From assembly GCF_042432825.1 (NCBI RefSeq), contig NZ_JBHLWN010000057.1, positions 1-34,207 on the forward strand: a DNA stretch of 34,207 nucleotides, given 5' to 3'. The position numbers were made by a program, and so were the translations under genes. The notes beneath the pieces were generated by a model that worked only from the letters and a program-made list of their open reading frames with translations, had not been told where the DNA came from and ran no database searches. This DNA is from Gordoniibacillus chartarius. Its GTDB lineage: Bacteria > Bacillota > Bacilli > Paenibacillales > NBRC-103111. Shown in pieces: positions 30,750 to 34,207 of this stretch (position 1 is the first letter of the stretch; every line of letters starts with the position of its first letter).

Positions 30750-33359
30750 TTACCAGGTAAAGGTAAACTCGTAGTAATGTTCGTCTGCTCTCCTGCTCTC
30801 AATATTTTTCACTTCCGTATCGAACATTTCAAAAAAGCCGCAAACGACACCTTCACTAAATTTTAAGGGTTGTCTTACCGTGTAGTGGACGACGAAGCGC
30901 CCGATTTCGTAATGCATCACTTTTGCCCGTTCATGTTCAGGCAACCCGCTGATGGCTCCGTCAAATACCTCCCTGTAGCCGATCAAAAGATCCTCCAAAC
31001 TACGGTAACCCAACTCTTCCACAAAAAACTTCCTGCCATGTTTGACAATCGCTCTCCCGGCATTCTTCAATGCATGCTCCGTAACTCTCATCGATATATC
31101 TTGCAGCATGTCTGTGTACAAATCCCAAGAATACCACTCGTCATCAAGCATCTCTTCGATTCGTTTTTGATATTCCGGAAATTTCTTATCCCCGGCAATC
31201 AAAGATCGAATGACAAATTTGCAGAATTGCCCTTTCAGTTTGGCATCCGGATTATTCACACGCTCATAGAAAGCATATTTATTGGCAGGCTCCAGCATCA
31301 ACTCAAACTCTGACAAAGGAAGCGGTTTGCTGAAATAATACCCCTGCACTTCATCGCAACGGTAGTTATCCAGCATCTTCAGTTGTTCTTCGGATTCCAC
31401 GCCTTCGGCGATCACCTTCAGCTGCATATTGTGCGCCAGCGAAACGATGGTCGAAACAATGGCTGCATCGCTTTGATCGGACATCAGGTCTCTGATAAAA
31501 GAACGGTCGATTTTCAGCTTGTGCACTGGCAATTTGCTCAGATAACTTAAGGAACTGTAACCCGTTCCGAAATCGTCAATGCTGATAATGACGCCAAGGC
31601 GATTCAACTCAATCAGCGTACCGAGCACTTTATCTATATCCATTGCAATACTCTCGGTGATTTCCAATTCCAGCAAGTTCGTTTTAATTTCGGAAGCTTG
31701 CAGCGCATTTCGTACGACATCCACGAGGTTGCCGTTCTGGAATTGCCGGACCGACAGATTCACGCTTACACAATGATAAATACCATTTTGCTGCCAGGCA
31801 GCGATTTGATCGCAAACGCTCTCTAAGATCCATTCCCCTATTTCGTTTATAAGTCCGCTATCTTCGGCCAAAGGAATGAAACGTGCAGGGGAAATCATCC
31901 CGAGCTCAGGATGATTCCAACGTAACAGAGCTTCCGAACCGACGATATGATGCGATTTGACGTCGTATTTGGGTTGATAATAAATGCTAAGCTGCCCGCC
32001 CGACAGCGCATGCTGCAAATCATACTGCAACCGGATATCTTCCAAATTCTTTCTGCTCGCGATGTCAGAATAGAAACGGTACGTGTTTCGGGATTCTTTG
32101 GCCAGGAACATAGCCGTATCCGCACAATTCATTAGGGATTCCGGCGTGGATGCGTGCAACGGCGATACGGCTACCCCCAGGCTCGCTTTGACATAAAACG
32201 GATATCCTTCCATGACAACCGGCTCTTGAAAATATTCCTGGATTTGCCGCACTTGACGCTCCAGCTCTTGCTGGTCGGAAAAATCGCTCAAAATAATCGT
32301 AAACTCATCGCCACCTAGACGGGAGATGAATCCGTTACAGTCATTCTTCACCGCCGCAAGACGATCGGCCACTTCCTTTAATAACAAATCTCCTGCAGAA
32401 TGCCCCAGGGAGTCGTTGATATATTTAAACCTATCCAAATCCAAATAAATCAAAGCTACCATGCGCCCGTTTCGTTTGGACAGATTCAAGGTATCTTTCA
32501 GTTGTTGATTAAAATATCTGCGGTTAGGCAAAGCGCTCAGCTCATCGTGATACGCCAAGAAATGGGCCATACGGGAGGCTTCCGTCTGTTCGGTAAAGTT
32601 GATCACTACCCCATTCAACCGCACCGGATTTCCCGCCTCGTCTTTGATGACGGAGATTCTCATCATATGATGCGCGTCCGATCCGTCGGAATTCGGGTAT
32701 GAGAATTCGATTGCTTTAGCTTCCTCGGATAAAATTGAATGACGGAACTGTTCATAGGTTATCTTTTTGTTCGAACTGCACATTTCCCAAAGTTCATAAA
32801 GCGTGTGGAAACGTCCATCCGACATGCTTGCAGAAAAAAGCTTTGAAAGAATGCCGGAAAAAGTCATCATCCGGTCTTCACTTACATGGTAGGACCAAAA
32901 GCCCGCATCCAAACTGCTCAATATGGAGTTAAATTGCTCCTGCGTCTGAACCAATGTATGGTTCATGCTTGTTTGCTCTGAAATATTACGGGCAATAATC
33001 AAGCCCGCCGGGAGACCGTCATACTGAATGGGAATACCGCTGTAGGTGACATCGATCCAAATTCCGTCTTTTCGTATCGTTTGGGTAAACTGCCCTGTGA
33101 ACATCTCGCCTGAGTAGAGGCGTTCCATGTTTTGCAAGTCCTTGGCATCATAAACAAACCTGTTGATATCGGTACCTATCAGATCTTCCGCAGACTGGTA
33201 ACCTGTTTCTTTCAAAAAAGAATCGTTAACAAAGACAATGCGTCCTTGCGAAAAAATCATGACCGGGTCAGGAGACAAGCGGATGCACCGACGAAAATTC
33301 ATGCTATCTTCCTGAATCAAACGATCGATTTGATCATTTCGTTGAGATTCACTAGTCAT
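30750..33359 (-). CDS. PAS-PAS-GGDEF-EAL c-di-GMP enzyme with C-terminal extension
   Basis: An 869-residue protein: PAS domains (about residues 20-135 and 140-262), GGDEF (about 266-430), EAL (about 436-690) and an extra domain (about 700-869). The GGDEF motif RLGGDEFTI is intact but has no RxxD I-site. The EAL domain has EALLRW, the Asn of VNLSVRQF, LEITES, IDDFGTGYSSL, the Lys of KLKIDRSF, AEGVE and QGYYF, i.e. the metal and catalytic residues of an active phosphodiesterase. The C-terminal part resembles V4R/heme-NO-binding-like folds (CGFFEMFDTEV ... YEFTFTW) and may sense a ligand. The start at 33359 has GGAGG nine bases upstream. It is first after a c-di-GMP riboswitch. Confidence 0.93.
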   Translation of the reverse strand: MTSESQRNDQIDRLIQEDSMNFRRCIRLSPDPVMIFSQGRIVFVNDSFLKETGYQSAEDLIGTDINRFVYDAKDLQNMERLYSGEMFTGQFTQTIRKDGIWIDVTYSGIPIQYDGLPAGLIIARNISEQTSMNHTLVQTQEQFNSILSSLDAGFWSYHVSEDRMMTFSGILSKLFSASMSDGRFHTLYELWEMCSSNKKITYEQFRHSILSEEAKAIEFSYPNSDGSDAHHMMRISVIKDEAGNPVRLNGVVINFTEQTEASRMAHFLAYHDELSALPNRRYFNQQLKDTLNLSKRNGRMVALIYLDLDRFKYINDSLGHSAGDLLLKEVADRLAAVKNDCNGFISRLGGDEFTIILSDFSDQQELERQVRQIQEYFQEPVVMEGYPFYVKASLGVAVSPLHASTPESLMNCADTAMFLAKESRNTYRFYSDIASRKNLEDIRLQYDLQHALSGGQLSIYYQPKYDVKSHHIVGSEALLRWNHPELGMISPARFIPLAEDSGLINEIGEWILESVCDQIAAWQQNGIYHCVSVNLSVRQFQNGNLVDVVRNALQASEIKTNLLELEITESIAMDIDKVLGTLIELNRLGVIISIDDFGTGYSSLSYLSKLPVHKLKIDRSFIRDLMSDQSDAAIVSTIVSLAHNMQLKVIAEGVESEEQLKMLDNYRCDEVQGYYFSKPLPLSEFELMLEPANKYAFYERVNNPDAKLKGQFCKFVIRSLIAGDKKFPEYQKRIEEMLDDEWYSWDLYTDMLQDISMRVTEHALKNAGRAIVKHGRKFFVEELGYRSLEDLLIGYREVFDGAISGLPEHERAKVMHYEIGRFVVHYTVRQPLKFSEGVVCGFFEMFDTEVKNIESRRADEHYYEFTFTW

Positions 33360-33615
33360 AAACGGCCCCCTCCACATAGCAAATAGCCGCAATTATCCTA
33401 CTTACAGTATTGTAGCAATTCAGCAATTAATCCAGAGGAAATACGTGGATCATTGAGACATTTGGACGTATACCTGAAGACGGACTACCTGCGGCCCGAT
33501 AAAGAACCTACTGTCAATTGGCGTATGTATGTATTCCGATGCTCCCAAACGGGCGGCTGTTTACCGCACCAACCGACTTGCATGTGCGGATCAAATGACA
33601 ACTTCAGTCCCTCTT

Positions 33616-33656
33616 CAAAAAAACAAAAAAATCATCCCAAAAAAGCAGGATGATTG
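33616..33656 (-). terminator. Riboswitch expression-platform terminator (c-di-GMP enzyme operon)
   Basis: Minus-strand stem ATCATCC / GGATGAT (33631-33654) with an A-rich loop on the plus strand, followed by a long T-tract (TTTTTTTGTTTTTTT). It lies directly after the aptamer and about 260 bp before the start of the GGDEF-EAL gene. Confidence 0.88.
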
Positions 33657-33677
33657 CACGGCAATATTCCCAACTTT

Positions 33678-33752
33678 TCGGCAACCCAGCCACCATAGGA
33701 ATTCCCTTAGGTCTGAAGCTTTGCGTCCCAACCTTTCGGTAGGTTTGCCCTT
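33678..33752 (-). promoter_or_regulatory. Cyclic di-GMP-I (GEMM-I) riboswitch aptamer
   Basis: The minus strand holds GGCAAACC (about 33742-33749), a hairpin with GAAA tetraloop (CCGAAAGG), GGGACGCAAAGC, a central CTA-containing hairpin strand and GGGTTGCCG (about 33679-33687), the class I c-di-GMP consensus. It precedes the GGDEF-EAL and PAS-GGDEF genes, so c-di-GMP would feed back on enzymes that make and break it. The roughly 230 bases between its terminator and the start codon contain no recognisable gene. Confidence 0.96.
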
Positions 33753-33774
33753 TTCGAAGCATCTATATAGTTCT

Positions 33775-33803
33775 ATTTAACTATAATTTGTCGACATAAT
33801 CAA
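33775..33803 (-). promoter_or_regulatory. Putative promoter of the first riboswitch leader
   Basis: TTGATT (33798-33803) and TTAAAT (33775-33780) on the minus strand are exactly 17 bp apart and lie about 25 bp before the aptamer. The spacer carries ATGTCGACAA, and the 10-mer ATTATGTCGA is shared with the other riboswitch promoter. The -10 is a weak match. Confidence 0.45.
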
Positions 33804-33839
33804 TGAATTTCGATATATATCGACATGATTTTACAATTC

Positions 33840-34150
33840 GAAACTGAAAACCTTCCCCAATTCGAAGTCTGAGATGGTGTTTCCCCCATCAATGTTGTAT
33901 TGGAATTATCGGAGCTTATCATGTATTCGTCTGAAAATAAGGCTGCCTGAACGCAACCTGTCCTTGGCAACCTTTGAATTGCAAATCCTTTATTAATGCA
34001 ATGAGACTAGCCGCTGACTCATGATTTGTACCTAGCTCAATTAACAGGAGCGACCGGCGCTTCCGGATTACCCCTCCTCCTCCAACACCTTCCCAAATGT
34101 TACCGCCCTCCCCCTAATATACATGCACTAAGAGCTTTCCAACCGTAAGG
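33840..34150. other. Intergenic stretch, nothing recognised
   Basis: About 310 bases with no convincing reading frame, RNA motif or repeat that I can identify. It separates the c-di-GMP region from whatever begins at the right edge. Confidence 0.5.
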
Positions 34151-34166
34151 GAGCGTGCGTGACGCC

Positions 34167-34207
34167 ATGACACCAACGGAAATTCAGCAGCTCGAGCGAG
34201 CCATCGA
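34167..34207 (+). CDS. Possible start of a plus-strand gene, cut by the window edge
   Basis: An ATG at 34167 opens a frame reading MTPTEIQQLERAI to the edge of the window, with AAGGGAG about 13 bases upstream. The segment looks like a soluble helical N-terminus, but only about 13 codons are visible, so no family can be named and the gene may not be real. Confidence 0.35.
   Translation, partial: MTPTEIQQLERAI

Noticed and set aside
33485..33583. A 32-codon minus-strand frame (starting MQVGWCGKQ) in the leader before the GGDEF-EAL gene
   Set aside because: No ribosome binding site near its ATG and no similarity; considered a chance frame, although leader-peptide function cannot be excluded.
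1..34207. Insertion sequences, prophage genes, tRNA genes or CRISPR arrays
   Set aside because: No transposase, integrase or phage protein, no tRNA cloverleaf and no regularly spaced repeats were recognised on either strand.

Overview
The window looks like a chromosomal segment of a Paenibacillaceae-type Firmicute. The reasons are strong AGGAGG-type ribosome binding sites, mid-range GC, the 5' end of a 16S rRNA gene at the left edge, a ygxA / ygzB / perR neighbourhood as in Bacillus subtilis, and a gatCAB operon. Species is inferred from style and synteny only.

Left half (1-16040), mostly ordinary chromosome. A minus-strand rRNA operon leaves at the left edge, with its leader and promoter at about 59-237. 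Then come a YgxA-like nucleotidyltransferase-fold protein, YgzB (UPF0295), an SH3/GH18 glycosidase, PerR, a GNAT acetyltransferase and gatB-gatA-gatC. These are followed by a small unknown protein, a HupE/UreJ-type membrane protein facing a gamma-class carbonic anhydrase, a BtuF-like binding protein, a DedA membrane protein, a polysaccharide deacetylase with a Pro/Ala/Gln-rich stalk, a solitary ABC solute-binding lipoprotein and a class C beta-lactamase-fold hydrolase. Most units are closed by clear rho-independent terminators.

Right half (16190-33800), a c-di-GMP-centred accessory region, all on the minus strand. Two class I cyclic-di-GMP riboswitches (GEMM-I) are recognisable at about 33678-33752 and 28345-28425, each followed by an intrinsic terminator hairpin. 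The first leads a two-gene unit of c-di-GMP enzymes: PAS-PAS-GGDEF-EAL with a C-terminal extension, then 4xPAS-GGDEF. The second leads a tightly packed run of about 12 kb with many 1-4 nt overlaps. Its order is: a truncated folE, a fused double 6-pyruvoyl-tetrahydropterin synthase, a short-chain dehydrogenase, an HATPase kinase-like protein, a chorismate-lyase-family protein, an alpha/beta hydrolase, an acyl carrier protein, an acyl-adenylate ligase, a Cache-type HAMP receptor, a STAS protein, a PP2C/SpoIIE phosphatase, a Jag_N-FapA (DUF342) protein, a second STAS protein, a PilZ-like protein and a CheY-like receiver.

The most interesting reading is that one c-di-GMP-sensing transcript combines three things. 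One is a small-molecule pathway (pterin enzymes plus a chorismate to 4-hydroxybenzoate to adenylate to ACP logic). The second is a complete partner-switching set (kinase, two phosphorylatable STAS antagonists, phosphatase) with no sigma factor. The third is a membrane receptor with receiver, PilZ-like and FapA outputs. I do not know a described system with this composition. The product, the ligand of the receptor and the direction of the riboswitch response cannot be read from the sequence.
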